DNA from: Methylobacteriaceae bacterium
GTDB lineage: Bacteria > Pseudomonadota > Alphaproteobacteria > Rhizobiales > Beijerinckiaceae
Assembly (NCBI GenBank): GCA_947444195.1
Contig: CANEZL010000010.1
Location: forward strand, 62,001-126,000
Length of the DNA: 64,000 bases
Reading direction: 5' to 3'
In this document: piece after piece, positions 46,868-56,162 of the stretch
Position numbering within the stretch: position 1 is the first letter of the stretch
Layout of the letters: every line of letters starts with the position of its first letter
Position numbers and translations under genes: made by a program
Notes under the pieces: generated by a model
What the model was told of the DNA's origin: nothing
Databases searched by the model: none
The model's input: only the letters and a program-made list of their open reading frames with translations

Positions 46868-48901
46868 ATGGCGCAGTCCGCCTTCGCTCCAGCCGCAGCG
46901 CCCCCCGCCGCACCGAGTCTCGGCCGCTACGCGGGCCTTCTCGGCGTCGGCCTCCTCGTCGCCTTCCTCGCGGTCTTCCCGCACGTGGTGACGAGTTCCT
47001 ACTACATCCACCTGCTGATCGTGATCGCGATCTACGCGATCCTGATCCTCGGCCTCGACATCGTGGTCGGCTATACGGGCCAGGTCAGTCTCGGCCATGC
47101 GGGCCTGTTCGGCGTCGGCGCCTACTCGGCGGCCGTGCTGTTTCTGCACTTCAAGCTCGGCCTGTGGTGGGGGATCCTGGCCGGCATCGGCGTCACCGCC
47201 GGGTTCGGCGTGCTGCTGGCCGTGCCCGCGCTGCGGGTGACGGGCCCGTATCTGGCGATGGTGACGCTCGCCTTCGGCACCATCATCCAGATCTTCATCA
47301 ACGAGCTGACGCCGCTCACCAACGGGCCGCTCGGTATCACCCTGCCGCCGGCCCGGGTGCTCGACTTCTCGCTCATCGGCATGCAGGCCCCCTGGGGCTC
47401 GGCGGGCCGCAAGCTCGAATTCTACTACCTCGTCTGCGCCTGCCTGCTCGTCACCATCCTCGTGGTGAACCGGGTGGTGCGCTCGCCCTTCGGCCGGGCC
47501 TTCGAGGCGCTGCGCGACTCGCCCATCGCCTGCGACTGCATGGGCGTCAGCGTCTACCGCTACAAGGTCTACGCCTTCGTGATCTCGGCGGCGCTGGCGG
47601 GCCTCGCCGGCGCGCTGTTCGCGTGGTCCGAGCGCTACGTGGCGCCGAACTCCTACGGGTTCGAGCTCACCGTGCTGTTCCTGCTCGCGGTCACCATGGG
47701 CGGGCGCAAGTCCCGCTCCGGGCCGCTCATCGGCGCGGCCATCATCGTGATGATGCCCAACATCCTGGCCGACATCGCCCTGGTGCGGATCATGGCCGGC
47801 GCCATCGCCGTGGTCGCCCTGGTGGTCGGCGCGCTCGCCTTCCTGCGCCGTCAGGAGAACCGCTTCACCATCCTCGTGCCGGTGGTGCTCTGCCTGCTCT
47901 TCTTCCCCGCCACCCTCGCCCTGCAATCGGTGACCGACTTCCGGCTCACCGTGTTCGGCCTGATGATCCTCTTCGTGGTCTACTACCTGCCCGAGGGGAT
48001 CGTGGGCTTCCTGCGCGAGAAGATCCCGGCCCTGCGCCCGGCCCACACGGCGGAGGGGCGCACCCTCGCGGCCTCGGGCGACGCGCTGATCGCCCAGCGC
48101 GGCAGCCAGGGCCAGGACCCGCTCCTCGAGGTCGATCAGGCGCTGATGCAGTTCGGCGGCCTCAAGGCGCTCGCCGGCGTGGACCTCAAGGTCCGGCCGG
48201 GCACGATCCACGGCCTGATCGGGCCGAACGGCTCGGGCAAGAGCACGATGATGAACGTGCTCACCGGCATCTACAAGCCGACCGGCGGGACGGTGACGCT
48301 GGCCACGGGCGCGCGCAAGCGCCTCGACGGGCAGACGCCCTCCGAGATCGCGCTCGCGGGCGTCGCGCGCACCTTCCAGAACGTGCAGCTCTTCCGCGAG
48401 ATGACCGCGCTCGAGAACGTGCTGGTGGGCCTGCACCACAGCTTCCACGGCACGCTCGCCGACGCGATCCTCGGCACGCCGCGGCGGCGGCGCGAGGAGA
48501 GCGAGGCCCGCGCCCGCGCCATGGCGATCCTCGACTTCATGGGGCTCGGCGCCCTGGCGCAGGTCGAGGCGCGCAACCTTCCCTACGGCAAGCAGCGCCT
48601 CCTCGAGATCGGCCGGGCACTCGCCCTCGATCCCGTGCTGCTCCTCCTCGACGAGCCGGCCGCGGGCCTCACCGCCCCCGACATCGCCGACCTCACCGCG
48701 ATCATCCGCAAGATCCGCGATGCCGGCATCACCGTCATCCTGATCGAACACCACATGGACGTCGTCATGGGCCTGTGCGACCGCGTCAGCGTCCTCGACT
48801 TCGGTCACAAGATCGCCGAGGGCGGCGCCCGCGAGGTCCAGCAGGACCCGAAGGTGATCGAGGCCTATCTCGGCAGCGCCGAGGAGGCCGCCCATGCTTG
48901 A
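46868..48901 (+). CDS. Fused permease-ATPase of the branched-chain amino-acid transporter (LivM-LivG)
   Basis: 677 residues. Residues about 20-400 are a LivM-type permease with about ten transmembrane helices (LGLDIVVGYTGQVSLGHAG is its signature). After a soluble linker (about 395-420) comes a complete LivG-type ATPase: Walker A GPNGSGKST (about 452-460), signature NLPYGKQRLLEI in place of LSGGQ, Walker B LLLLDEPAAGL and the H-loop IEHHMD. The ATPase lacks nothing essential. LivM and LivG are usually separate genes; here one open frame with no stop joins them. The livF start lies inside its last eight bases. Confidence 0.93.
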   Translation: MAQSAFAPAAAPPAAPSLGRYAGLLGVGLLVAFLAVFPHVVTSSYYIHLLIVIAIYAILILGLDIVVGYTGQVSLGHAGLFGVGAYSAAVLFLHFKLGLWWGILAGIGVTAGFGVLLAVPALRVTGPYLAMVTLAFGTIIQIFINELTPLTNGPLGITLPPARVLDFSLIGMQAPWGSAGRKLEFYYLVCACLLVTILVVNRVVRSPFGRAFEALRDSPIACDCMGVSVYRYKVYAFVISAALAGLAGALFAWSERYVAPNSYGFELTVLFLLAVTMGGRKSRSGPLIGAAIIVMMPNILADIALVRIMAGAIAVVALVVGALAFLRRQENRFTILVPVVLCLLFFPATLALQSVTDFRLTVFGLMILFVVYYLPEGIVGFLREKIPALRPAHTAEGRTLAASGDALIAQRGSQGQDPLLEVDQALMQFGGLKALAGVDLKVRPGTIHGLIGPNGSGKSTMMNVLTGIYKPTGGTVTLATGARKRLDGQTPSEIALAGVARTFQNVQLFREMTALENVLVGLHHSFHGTLADAILGTPRRRREESEARARAMAILDFMGLGALAQVEARNLPYGKQRLLEIGRALALDPVLLLLDEPAAGLTAPDIADLTAIIRKIRDAGITVILIEHHMDVVMGLCDRVSVLDFGHKIAEGGAREVQQDPKVIEAYLGSAEEAAHA

Positions 48902-49616
48902 GGTCACCAACCTGTCGGCCGGCTACGGCCAGATCGAGGTTCTGCACGGACTGAGCTTCCAGGTCCCCAAGGGGCAGGTCGTCACGCTGATCGGCTCGAA
49001 CGGGGCCGGCAAGACCACGACGATGCGCGCGCTCTCGGGGATGATCGCGCCGCGCTCGGGCTCGATCCGCCTCAACGGCCGCGAGATCGGCGGCCTCGAC
49101 AGCCACGAGGTCGCCCGCTCCGGCCTCGCCCACTCGCCGGAGGGGCGGCGGGTCTTCCCGACCCTCTCCGTCGAGGACAACCTGACGCTCGGCGCCTTCC
49201 CGCGGCTCACCGGCTCGCGGCCCAAGGGCGACATCGCCGCCGACCGGGAGCGGGCCTACACCCTGTTCCCGCGCCTCAAGGAGCGGCGCAACCAACTCGC
49301 CGGCACCCTGTCCGGCGGAGAGCAGCAGATGCTGGCCATGGGCCGCGCCCTGATGCTGCGCCCGGAGATCCTGCTTCTCGACGAGCCCTCCATGGGCCTC
49401 GCCCCCAAGCTCGTGGAAGAGGTCTTCCGCATCATCCGCCAGCTCAAAGAGGAGCAGGTGACCATGCTCCTCGTGGAGCAGTTCGCGATGGCGGCCCTCG
49501 GCGTGGCCGACCACGCCTACGTGCTGGAGAACGGCCGCATCCGCTTCCAGGGCCCGGCCCAGCAACTGAAGACGGACCCGGCGGTGCGCGCGGCCTATCT
49601 CGGCGGCGGTCACTGA
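48894..49616 (+). CDS. livF: Branched-chain amino-acid ABC transporter ATPase (LivF type)
   Basis: 240 residues. Second ATPase of the transporter. Walker A GSNGAGKTTT (about 34-43), Q-loop region, intact LSGGEQQ signature, Walker B ILLLDEPSMGLAPK and the H-loop as VEQF-type (LLVEQFAM) typical of LivF. It overlaps the fused LivMG gene by eight bases, so the two are translationally coupled. A strong hairpin follows 32 bases after the stop. Confidence 0.95.
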   Translation: MLEVTNLSAGYGQIEVLHGLSFQVPKGQVVTLIGSNGAGKTTTMRALSGMIAPRSGSIRLNGREIGGLDSHEVARSGLAHSPEGRRVFPTLSVEDNLTLGAFPRLTGSRPKGDIAADRERAYTLFPRLKERRNQLAGTLSGGEQQMLAMGRALMLRPEILLLDEPSMGLAPKLVEEVFRIIRQLKEEQVTMLLVEQFAMAALGVADHAYVLENGRIRFQGPAQQLKTDPAVRAAYLGGGH

Positions 49617-49648
49617 GCCCGGCCCACGCCGGCGCTTCCTCGAACGCG

Positions 49649-49684
49649 CGACGCCCCGGAAGGCTATGGCCTTCCGGGGCGTCG
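49649..49684. terminator. Hairpin between convergent livF and dctA genes
   Basis: A perfect 16-bp stem (49649-49664 with 49669-49684) and loop TATG. It lies 32 bases after the livF stop and 44 bases after the dctA stop read from the other side, so it could end both transcripts. Neither strand shows a clear T run. Confidence 0.65.
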
Positions 49685-49728
49685 TCGTCTCGTGCACCTG
49701 TCCGGGGCCTGACCGGCGCAGCCGCCGG

Positions 49729-51057
49729 TCAGGCCCGGCCCGTCTCCGCCCATACGGGCTCCGCCGCGCCGGCCGGGACGGCGTCCTCGGCCGTATCGAT
49801 CCCCTCGTCCTCGATCTCGCCCTGCCACTTCGCCACCGCGGCGGTGGCGAGCCCGTTGCCGAGGACGTTGGTGACGGTGCGGCCCATGTCGAGGATCTGG
49901 TCGATGCCCATGATGAGCAGGATGCCGGCCGCCGGCAGGCCGAACATCGGCACGGTGGCGGCCACCACCACCAGGGAGGCGCGCGGCACGCCGGCGATGC
50001 CCTTGCTGGTGACCATCATCACGAGGAGCATCATCACCTGCTCGGTGAATCCCAGTTGGATGCCGAAGGCCTGGGCGATGAACAGGGCGGCCATGGCCTG
50101 ATACATCATCGAGCCGTCGAGGTTGAACGAGTAGCCGAGCGGCAGCACGAAGCCGGTCATCCGGGGGCGCACGCCGAACCGGCCGAGCACCTCGACGGTG
50201 CGGGGGAAGGCCGCCTCGCTGCTCGCCGTCGAGAAGGCGACGATCATGGGCGCGCGCAGCAGCCGGAGGAGACGGAGCGTGCCGCGGCCGAGCACCAGCC
50301 AGCCGGCGCCGATCAGCAGCGCCCAGAGCACGGCGAGGCCCGCGTAGAAGCTCGCGATGAACTTGCCGTAATCGACGAGGACGCCGGGGCCCTGCACCGT
50401 GACCACCGCCGCGATCGCCGCGAAGACCGCGACGGGAGCGACCCGCATCACCGCATCGGTGACCTTGAACATCACCCGCGCGAGCCCGTCGAGGATCTGC
50501 ACCATCGTCTCGCTGTAGCGCCGGTCGATGGCGCTGAGGCCGAAGCCGAAGAAGATCGAGAAGACGAGGATCTGCAGAACCTCGTTGGTCGCCATCGCCG
50601 AGACGATGCTCGTGGGGAAGACGTGGGTGAGGAAGTCCCGCAGGTTCAGGGAGGCGGCCTTCAGGCCGGTCTGCGCGCCGGCATCCGGCAGCGGCAGGCC
50701 GAGGCCCGCCCCCGGCTGGAAGAGGTTGGCCGCGATCAGCCCGAGGGACAGGGAGACCACCGAGGCGGTGAGGAACCAGCCCATGGCGAGGGCGGCGACG
50801 CGGCCCACCGAGCGGGTATCGCCGAAGCTCGCGATGCCGGCGACGATGGTGGCGAAGACGAGGGGCGCGATGATCATCTTGATCAGCCGCAGGAAGATGT
50901 CGGTGACGAGGGTGAAGTGGGCGGCGAGCGCCTTCGCCTCCGCGGGGCCGGCGGCCTGCCCGTGCAGGACCGCGCCGACCGCGATGCCGAGCGCGAGCCC
51001 GACACCGGTATAGAACGTGAGCCGGCCCGCTCTCGGGGCCGTGTCGACCTGGGTCAC
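49729..51057 (-). CDS. dctA: C4-dicarboxylate:cation symporter (DAACS family)
   Basis: 442 residues, GTG start at 51057 with GGGAGGA seven bases upstream. Inner-membrane carrier for succinate, fumarate, malate and perhaps aspartate. Family signatures are LRLIKMIIAPLVFATIVAGIA, read in parts, the serine-rich AFSTASSEAAFPRTVE hairpin, and the substrate region MVTSKGIAGVPRASLVV with GIDQILDMGRTVTNVLGN. It lies 97 bases after aspA on the same strand. Aspartase makes fumarate, which this carrier could exchange or import. No DctB/DctD sensor pair is adjacent. Confidence 0.93.
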   Translation of the reverse strand: MTQVDTAPRAGRLTFYTGVGLALGIAVGAVLHGQAAGPAEAKALAAHFTLVTDIFLRLIKMIIAPLVFATIVAGIASFGDTRSVGRVAALAMGWFLTASVVSLSLGLIAANLFQPGAGLGLPLPDAGAQTGLKAASLNLRDFLTHVFPTSIVSAMATNEVLQILVFSIFFGFGLSAIDRRYSETMVQILDGLARVMFKVTDAVMRVAPVAVFAAIAAVVTVQGPGVLVDYGKFIASFYAGLAVLWALLIGAGWLVLGRGTLRLLRLLRAPMIVAFSTASSEAAFPRTVEVLGRFGVRPRMTGFVLPLGYSFNLDGSMMYQAMAALFIAQAFGIQLGFTEQVMMLLVMMVTSKGIAGVPRASLVVVAATVPMFGLPAAGILLIMGIDQILDMGRTVTNVLGNGLATAAVAKWQGEIEDEGIDTAEDAVPAGAAEPVWAETGRA

Positions 51058-51154
51058 TGGATCGTCCTCCCTGGATGATGCTTGGGGTATGGGCGCGCGG
51101 GATCCGGCCGCTGGCGTCGCGGTGTGCCGGATCCCGAACCTCTGGTTGCCGGCG

Positions 51155-52573
51155 TCAGGCCGCGAGGATGGCGGCCTGGGGGCGCGTCAGCCGCTCCGGC
51201 TGGAGCACGGCGTCGAGATGGGCGCGGGTCATCAGACCCTTCTCGATGACGAGTTCGGTGACGCCGCGGCCGGCGGCGTGGGCCTCCATGGCCACCGCCG
51301 TGGCGTTGCGGTAGCCGATATACGGGTTGAGCGCGGTGACGATGCCGATCGACTGCTCGACGCTGGCGCGCAGGCGCTCGCGGTTGGCGGTGATGCCGCG
51401 CACGCAGTTCGCGTCGAGGGTGCGGCAGGCGGCCTCGAGATGGGCGAGGCTGCGGAACAGGCTGTAGGCGATTACCGGCTCGAAGGCGTTGAGCTGGAGT
51501 TGCCCGGCCTCGGCCGCGAAACTGATCGTCACGTCGTTGCCGATCACTTCGAAGGCGACCTGATTCACCACCTCGGGGATCACCGGGTTGACCTTGCCGG
51601 GCATGATCGAGGAGCCGGCCTGGCGGGCGGGCAGGTTGATCTCGCCGAAGCCCGCGCGGGGGCCGGAGGAGAGCAGGCGCAGGTCGTTGCAGGTCTTGGA
51701 GAGCTTCACGGCGACGCGCTTCAGCACCCCCGACACCTGCACGAAGGCGCCGCAATCCTGGGTCGCCTCCACGAGGTCCTCGGCGGTGACGAGGGGGATG
51801 CCGGCGATCTCGGCGAGGCGCTCGCGCACCAGGGCCGCGTAGAGGGGGTGGGCGGTGATGCCGGTGCCGATGGCGGTGGCGCCCATGTTGATCTCGCGGA
51901 TCAGCAGCTCGGCCTCGCCGAGCCGGGCCTCGTCCTCGCCGATCATGCGCGCGTAGGTGCCGAACTCCTGGCCGAGCGTCATCGGCACCGCGTCCTGGAG
52001 CTGGGTGCGGCCCATCTTCAGGATGTCGGCGAACTCCGCGGACTTGGCCTCGAAACTCCCGCGCAGGGCGGCCATGGCCGCGACGAGGCGGCGGATCGCG
52101 CCGATGCCGGCGATCTTCAGGGCGGTCGGGTACACGTCGTTGGTGCTCTGGCCCATGTTGACGTGCTCGTTCGGGTGGAGGTGCCCGTAATCCCCCCGCG
52201 CGCGGCCGAGGCGTTCCAGCGCCCGGTTGGCGATGACCTCGTTGGCATTCATGTTGGTGGAGGTGCCGGCTCCGCCCTGGATCTGATCGACCACGAACTG
52301 GTCGTGCAGGGCGCCGCCGCGGATCTCCAGGCAGGCCGCGACGATGGCGTCGCAGCGCTCCGCGTCGAGGAGGCCGAGTTCGCGGTTGGCCAGCGCCGCC
52401 GCCTGCTTGATCGCCGCGAGCGCCCGGATCAGGTCCGGGCAGGTGGCGAGCGTGCTGCCGGTGATCGGGAAGTTCTCGACGGCGCGCAGGGTGTGGATGC
52501 CGTAATAGGCCGCCCCGGGCACCTCCCGGTCGCCCAGGAGGTCGTGCTCGATGCGGGTGGAGGCGTTGGTCAC
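51155..52573 (-). CDS. aspA: Aspartate ammonia-lyase (aspartase)
   Basis: 472 residues, GTG start at 52573 with AGGAG six bases upstream. Converts aspartate to fumarate and ammonia. It belongs to the fumarase/aspartase superfamily with GSSIMPGKVNP (about 319-329), the flexible catalytic loop, and GTSTNMNANEV near the N-terminal active-site part. The aspartase rather than fumarase assignment rests on the N-terminus RIEHDLLGDREVP and overall likeness to AspA; fumarase C is the main alternative. It lies before dctA and after a LysR gene, all on the same strand. Confidence 0.9.
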   Translation of the reverse strand: MTNASTRIEHDLLGDREVPGAAYYGIHTLRAVENFPITGSTLATCPDLIRALAAIKQAAALANRELGLLDAERCDAIVAACLEIRGGALHDQFVVDQIQGGAGTSTNMNANEVIANRALERLGRARGDYGHLHPNEHVNMGQSTNDVYPTALKIAGIGAIRRLVAAMAALRGSFEAKSAEFADILKMGRTQLQDAVPMTLGQEFGTYARMIGEDEARLGEAELLIREINMGATAIGTGITAHPLYAALVRERLAEIAGIPLVTAEDLVEATQDCGAFVQVSGVLKRVAVKLSKTCNDLRLLSSGPRAGFGEINLPARQAGSSIMPGKVNPVIPEVVNQVAFEVIGNDVTISFAAEAGQLQLNAFEPVIAYSLFRSLAHLEAACRTLDANCVRGITANRERLRASVEQSIGIVTALNPYIGYRNATAVAMEAHAAGRGVTELVIEKGLMTRAHLDAVLQPERLTRPQAAILAA

Positions 52574-52795
52574 AGGTCACTCCTCGCGCGCGGAAGCGAT
52601 CCGGCGCGCTGTTGCAGGCGGACGGGCAGGGGCGGAAAGGCCGCGGCGGCGGGTCCCGGTGCGGGCCGCGCTCTGGTCTCTCGGGATGGGGGGTCACGCG
52701 CCGCGCCGCAGGGGCCCGCGGGGGGCCGGTGCGGCTGCGGCGTTCACCGCGGCGCCGGGATAATCCTCCGCGGGGAGCCGCGCCAATGCTAAGTC

Positions 52796-52821
52796 AGACC
52801 GGAACTATTCCGAAACGGTCT
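52796..52821. promoter_or_regulatory. Nested dyad between the LysR and aspartase genes
   Basis: AGACCG (52796-52801) and CGGTCT (52816-52821) are inverted copies, and between them GGAACTATTCC is an 11-base palindrome. It overlaps the LysR stop codon (52820-52822) and lies about 220 bases before the aspA start. It may be a short terminator of the LysR gene or a regulator site for aspA; distance from the start favours the former. Confidence 0.3.
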
Positions 52822-53704
52822 AGTTCGTCGCCGGCCCGCCGGCGGCCGCCCAGACCGCGTCGAGGAAGGGGCGGGCGCGCTCGCCGCTGCGGTAGAGCCT
52901 GATCTCCATCGGCATCTCGTCGCTGACCGCCCGGAGGGCGCCCGACGCGACCGCCTCGCGCACGAGGCTGTGCGGGAGCCAGGCCACCCCGTGGCCGGCC
53001 AGCGCCATGGCGCGCAGGGCCTCGGCCATCGAGTTCTCGTTGGTGTGGACGGGGTAGGTGGCCGGCGCCCCCTCCCGCGCCTGGGCGATGGTGGCGAGCC
53101 GCCCGAGGAAGGAGCCGCGGGAATATTGCAGGAGGGGCTGGCGGCCCTCGGCGTCGGCCACGAGGCCGTGGGGAGCGGCCACCGCCACGAGGCTGTCCTG
53201 GCCGACGACCCGGTAGGGATAGAGCTCCGGATCGAGGGGGATCGGGATGCCGGGATGGTGGTAGGTCAGCAGGAGGTCGTAGCCGCCCTCCACCAGGGCC
53301 TGCACGCAGATGTTGAAGTTGTCGGGCAGGACGCGGCTGGCCATCGGCCCGACCGCGCCGCGGATCCCGCCGAGCCAGTCCGGCAGGAAGGACAGGCAGA
53401 GGGAGTGCAGGGCGGTGATGGTGACGCAGGGCAGGCTGGAGCGTTCGGCGCGGGTGCGGAACTCGGCCCGGCTGAAGGTGAGGAGCCGCACCACCTCCTC
53501 GGCGGTCTCGAGGAACTGGCGCCCGTCGGCCGTCAGCGTGATCGGGTAGGTCGAGCGGTCGAGGAGGACCGCGCCGAGCCACACTTCGAGGGAGCGGATG
53601 CGCCGGCTGAAGGCGGATTGCGTGACGTGCCGCGCCTCCGCCGAGCGGGAGAAGCTGCGGGTCTCGGCGAGGCTCAGGAAGTCCTCGACCCATTTCAGCT
53701 CCAT
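52820..53704 (-). CDS. LysR-family transcriptional regulator
   Basis: 294 residues. Winged helix-turn-helix at 1-60 with FSRSAEARHVTQSAFSRRIRSLE (read in parts), the LysR recognition pattern. The C-terminal part is the two-lobed effector-binding domain. It is transcribed in the same direction as the aspartase gene that follows 246 bases downstream, and away from the MFS gene upstream. The usual divergent LysR target arrangement is missing, so its targets may be aspA-dctA, itself or distant genes. Confidence 0.9.
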   Translation of the reverse strand: MELKWVEDFLSLAETRSFSRSAEARHVTQSAFSRRIRSLEVWLGAVLLDRSTYPITLTADGRQFLETAEEVVRLLTFSRAEFRTRAERSSLPCVTITALHSLCLSFLPDWLGGIRGAVGPMASRVLPDNFNICVQALVEGGYDLLLTYHHPGIPIPLDPELYPYRVVGQDSLVAVAAPHGLVADAEGRQPLLQYSRGSFLGRLATIAQAREGAPATYPVHTNENSMAEALRAMALAGHGVAWLPHSLVREAVASGALRAVSDEMPMEIRLYRSGERARPFLDAVWAAAGGPATN

Positions 53705-53824
53705 CCCGCATCCTCCCCGCGCGTTCGGCGCAGGATCGCCCGCGATCGACGGCCGGAGAAGCGGGGCGCCGCCGAAAGGCTTGCGGGCGCGGCGGAAGCG
53801 TCTCGCGCGGGGCGCGGGAGCCCC

Positions 53825-55159
53825 TCAGCCCGCAACCGGGGCCGCCATCCGCGCGCGCGCCTGGCTGCGGCCGATCCAGAACACCAGGACGCAGCCCGTG
53901 GCCGTGAGCACGCAGAGGGGCAGGAGCGCCATCGGGAAGCTGCCCGTCTTCTCGCGCAGGAGGCCGATCACCGAGGTGATGGCGCCGGTGCCGAGATGGG
54001 CCAGGGTGTTGATCGCCGCGATGCCCGCCGCCGTCTGGGCCGGCGGCAGCGTCTCCGTAGCGAGGGCGAAGAACGGCCCCTTGATCGCGTAGTTGCCGAG
54101 CAGGACCAGGGAGAGCAGGAACAGGGTGATCCAGAGCGAGCCGGTCAGCAGGGTGAGCGCGAAGCTCGCCGAGGTCAGGGCCAGCGGCAGGGCGGTGCTC
54201 CAGATGCGCTCGCCGCTGCGGTCGGCGCGCAGGCCCCAGACGATCATGAACACCGAGGCGATGCCGAAGGGGATCATGTTCAGGAGGCCCGTCTCCAGGT
54301 TGCTCAGGCCGAACGCCTTCAGGATCTGCGGCATCCACAGGGACAGGGTGTTGCTGGTGGCGGAGCTGCCCGCGTAGATCACCGCCAGGATCCAGACCTG
54401 CCGGTTGGTGAGCACCGCCCAGACGGAGCCGTGGTGGCCGGCTCCGCCGCCGTGGCCGGCCGCCGCGGCCCGCCGCTCCGCGTCGAGGCGTCCCGTCAGC
54501 CAGTCGCGCTCCTCGGCCGCGAGGAAGCTCGCCTCCTGGGGCCGGCTCGGCAGCACCACGAGGGTGGCGAGGCCGAGCAGGACCGCCGGCACGGCCTCGA
54601 GGATCAGGAGCCACTGCCAGCCCGCGAGGCCGCCCTTGCCGTCGAGCATCAGGAGCCCTGCCGAGAGCGGCGAGCCGAAGAAGCTGGAGAGCGGGATCGC
54701 CACCATGAACATCGCCACGATGCGGGCGCGGTAGGCCTTCGGGAACCAGTAGGTCAGGTAGAGGATCACGCCGGGAAAGAACCCGGCCTCGGCTGCGCCC
54801 AGCAGGAAGCGCGCGATGCCGAAGGTGACGGGCCCGGTGACGAAGGCCGTCCCGATCCCGACGAGCCCCCAGGTGATCATGATCCGCGCGATCCAGATCC
54901 GCGCGCCGAACCGCTCCATGGCGAGGTTGCTCGGAACCTCGAACAGCACGTAGGCCACGAAGAACAGGCCGCCGCCGATGCCGAAGGCGGTGGTGGAGAG
55001 GCCGAGGTCGCGGTTCATGGTGAGCGCGGCGAAGCCGACATTCACCCGGTCGATATAGGCGATGAAGTAGCACAGCACGAGGAACGGGATCAGCCTGAGG
55101 CCGACCTTCCGCATGGTGCGCGCCTCGAGGTCGCTCGGGTGTACGGCCTGATCAGACAT
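53825..55159 (-). CDS. MFS transporter of the anion:cation symporter (ACS) group
   Basis: 444 residues from the ATG at 55159; a longer open frame upstream crosses into other genes. Twelve transmembrane helices. The N-terminus matches the ACS family (tartrate, phthalate, hexuronate carriers): RLIPFLVLCYFIAYIDRVNVGFA, read in parts, and GIGGGLFFVAYVLFEVPSNL. Between helices 2 and 3 is ERFGARIWIARIM, and the half-repeat linker contains an acidic stretch. It follows the amidohydrolase gene by 59 bases, so it may import the product or substrate of that enzyme. The compound is unknown, likely a carboxylate. Confidence 0.88.
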   Translation of the reverse strand: MSDQAVHPSDLEARTMRKVGLRLIPFLVLCYFIAYIDRVNVGFAALTMNRDLGLSTTAFGIGGGLFFVAYVLFEVPSNLAMERFGARIWIARIMITWGLVGIGTAFVTGPVTFGIARFLLGAAEAGFFPGVILYLTYWFPKAYRARIVAMFMVAIPLSSFFGSPLSAGLLMLDGKGGLAGWQWLLILEAVPAVLLGLATLVVLPSRPQEASFLAAEERDWLTGRLDAERRAAAAGHGGGAGHHGSVWAVLTNRQVWILAVIYAGSSATSNTLSLWMPQILKAFGLSNLETGLLNMIPFGIASVFMIVWGLRADRSGERIWSTALPLALTSASFALTLLTGSLWITLFLLSLVLLGNYAIKGPFFALATETLPPAQTAAGIAAINTLAHLGTGAITSVIGLLREKTGSFPMALLPLCVLTATGCVLVFWIGRSQARARMAAPVAG

Positions 55160-55218
55160 GATTCGCGGGTCTCCGGAAGAAGCGGGGCCGCGTCGCCGCG
55201 GCGGGGAGGGGGCGGCGC

Positions 55219-56118
55219 TCAGGCCCTGGTGCGGAACTTGAAGAGCCGGGCGGCACTCTCGCCCAGGACGATGCGGCAGGCGGCGGGGTCGGGCACCCAG
55301 GCCGCGAGGGCCCGGAGGGCATCGGCCGGGTTCACCGCGCCCTCGAACTGCGTGTGCGGCCAGTCGCTGCCCCAGAGCAGGTGGTGGGCATCGAAGGCGC
55401 CGCGCAGCTGCTCGGCGGCGCGATCGGCGGTGCGGGCCGCCGCCTCGCCGGCGCCGTTCCGGTAGGCGGCCGAGAGCTTCACGAAGACGCGCCCCCCCGC
55501 CCCGTATCCGAGGAGGCTCCGGAAACCCGGATCCTCGACCCCGAGGCGCGGGTCGGGCCGCCCGAAATGGTCCACCACCACGGGAAGGCCCGCCTCGATC
55601 AGCGGCGGCAGCAGGTCGGGCAGGCGGCGCGCCTCCGCGTGGACCTCGACCTGCCAGCCGAGGGCGGCCACGTGGGCGAGGTGGCGACGCCAGAGGTCGG
55701 TGCCGAAGGCGGGATCGGGCTGGCCGATCAGGTTGAGCCGGATGCCGACGACGCCGTCGCGGGCGAGTTCCGCGAGGGCGTCGCGCCCGGTCTCCGGCCG
55801 CACCACGGCGATGCCGCGCAGGCGCTCCGGCGCCGCGCGCAGGGCCTCGCACAGGTAGGCGTTGTCGGTGCCGAGGAAGCTCGGCTGGATCAGCACGCCG
55901 TGCGTCATGCCGTTCCGGTCGAGCATCGCGAGATAGTCGGGGATCGTCGCGTCGTGGTCCGGGGCGTAGCGGCGGTTGTCGGCGAGCTTCAGGCCGCGCT
56001 TGAACACGTGGGCATGGGTGTCGACCTGCATCGTCTCGGGCGCCGCCCGGGACGGGCGCGGCAGCGCCGCGGCGAGCCCGGCGCCGAGCAGGCTGCGGCA
56101 GAAGTGGCGACGATCCAT
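55219..56118 (-). CDS. Tat-exported amidohydrolase of the TIM-barrel family 2
   Basis: 299 residues. The N-terminus MDRRHFCRSLLGAGLAAALP is a twin-arginine signal (RRHF) with cleavage near SRAAPE, so the enzyme probably works in the periplasm, which is unusual for this family. Metal-binding features of amidohydrolase_2 are DTHAHVF near residue 33, VEVHAEARR, VVDHFGRPDPRLG and LLWGSDWPHT with the distal aspartate. Relatives are dicarboxylate or lactone hydrolases such as 2-pyrone-4,6-dicarboxylate lactonase. It lies between two MFS carriers under a GntR gene. Substrate unknown. Confidence 0.85.
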   Translation of the reverse strand: MDRRHFCRSLLGAGLAAALPRPSRAAPETMQVDTHAHVFKRGLKLADNRRYAPDHDATIPDYLAMLDRNGMTHGVLIQPSFLGTDNAYLCEALRAAPERLRGIAVVRPETGRDALAELARDGVVGIRLNLIGQPDPAFGTDLWRRHLAHVAALGWQVEVHAEARRLPDLLPPLIEAGLPVVVDHFGRPDPRLGVEDPGFRSLLGYGAGGRVFVKLSAAYRNGAGEAAARTADRAAEQLRGAFDAHHLLWGSDWPHTQFEGAVNPADALRALAAWVPDPAACRIVLGESAARLFKFRTRA

Positions 56119-56162
56119 CGGGGCAACTCGCGTGTTCGGGGGCCGAGGGGAGAGGGCGCGCG

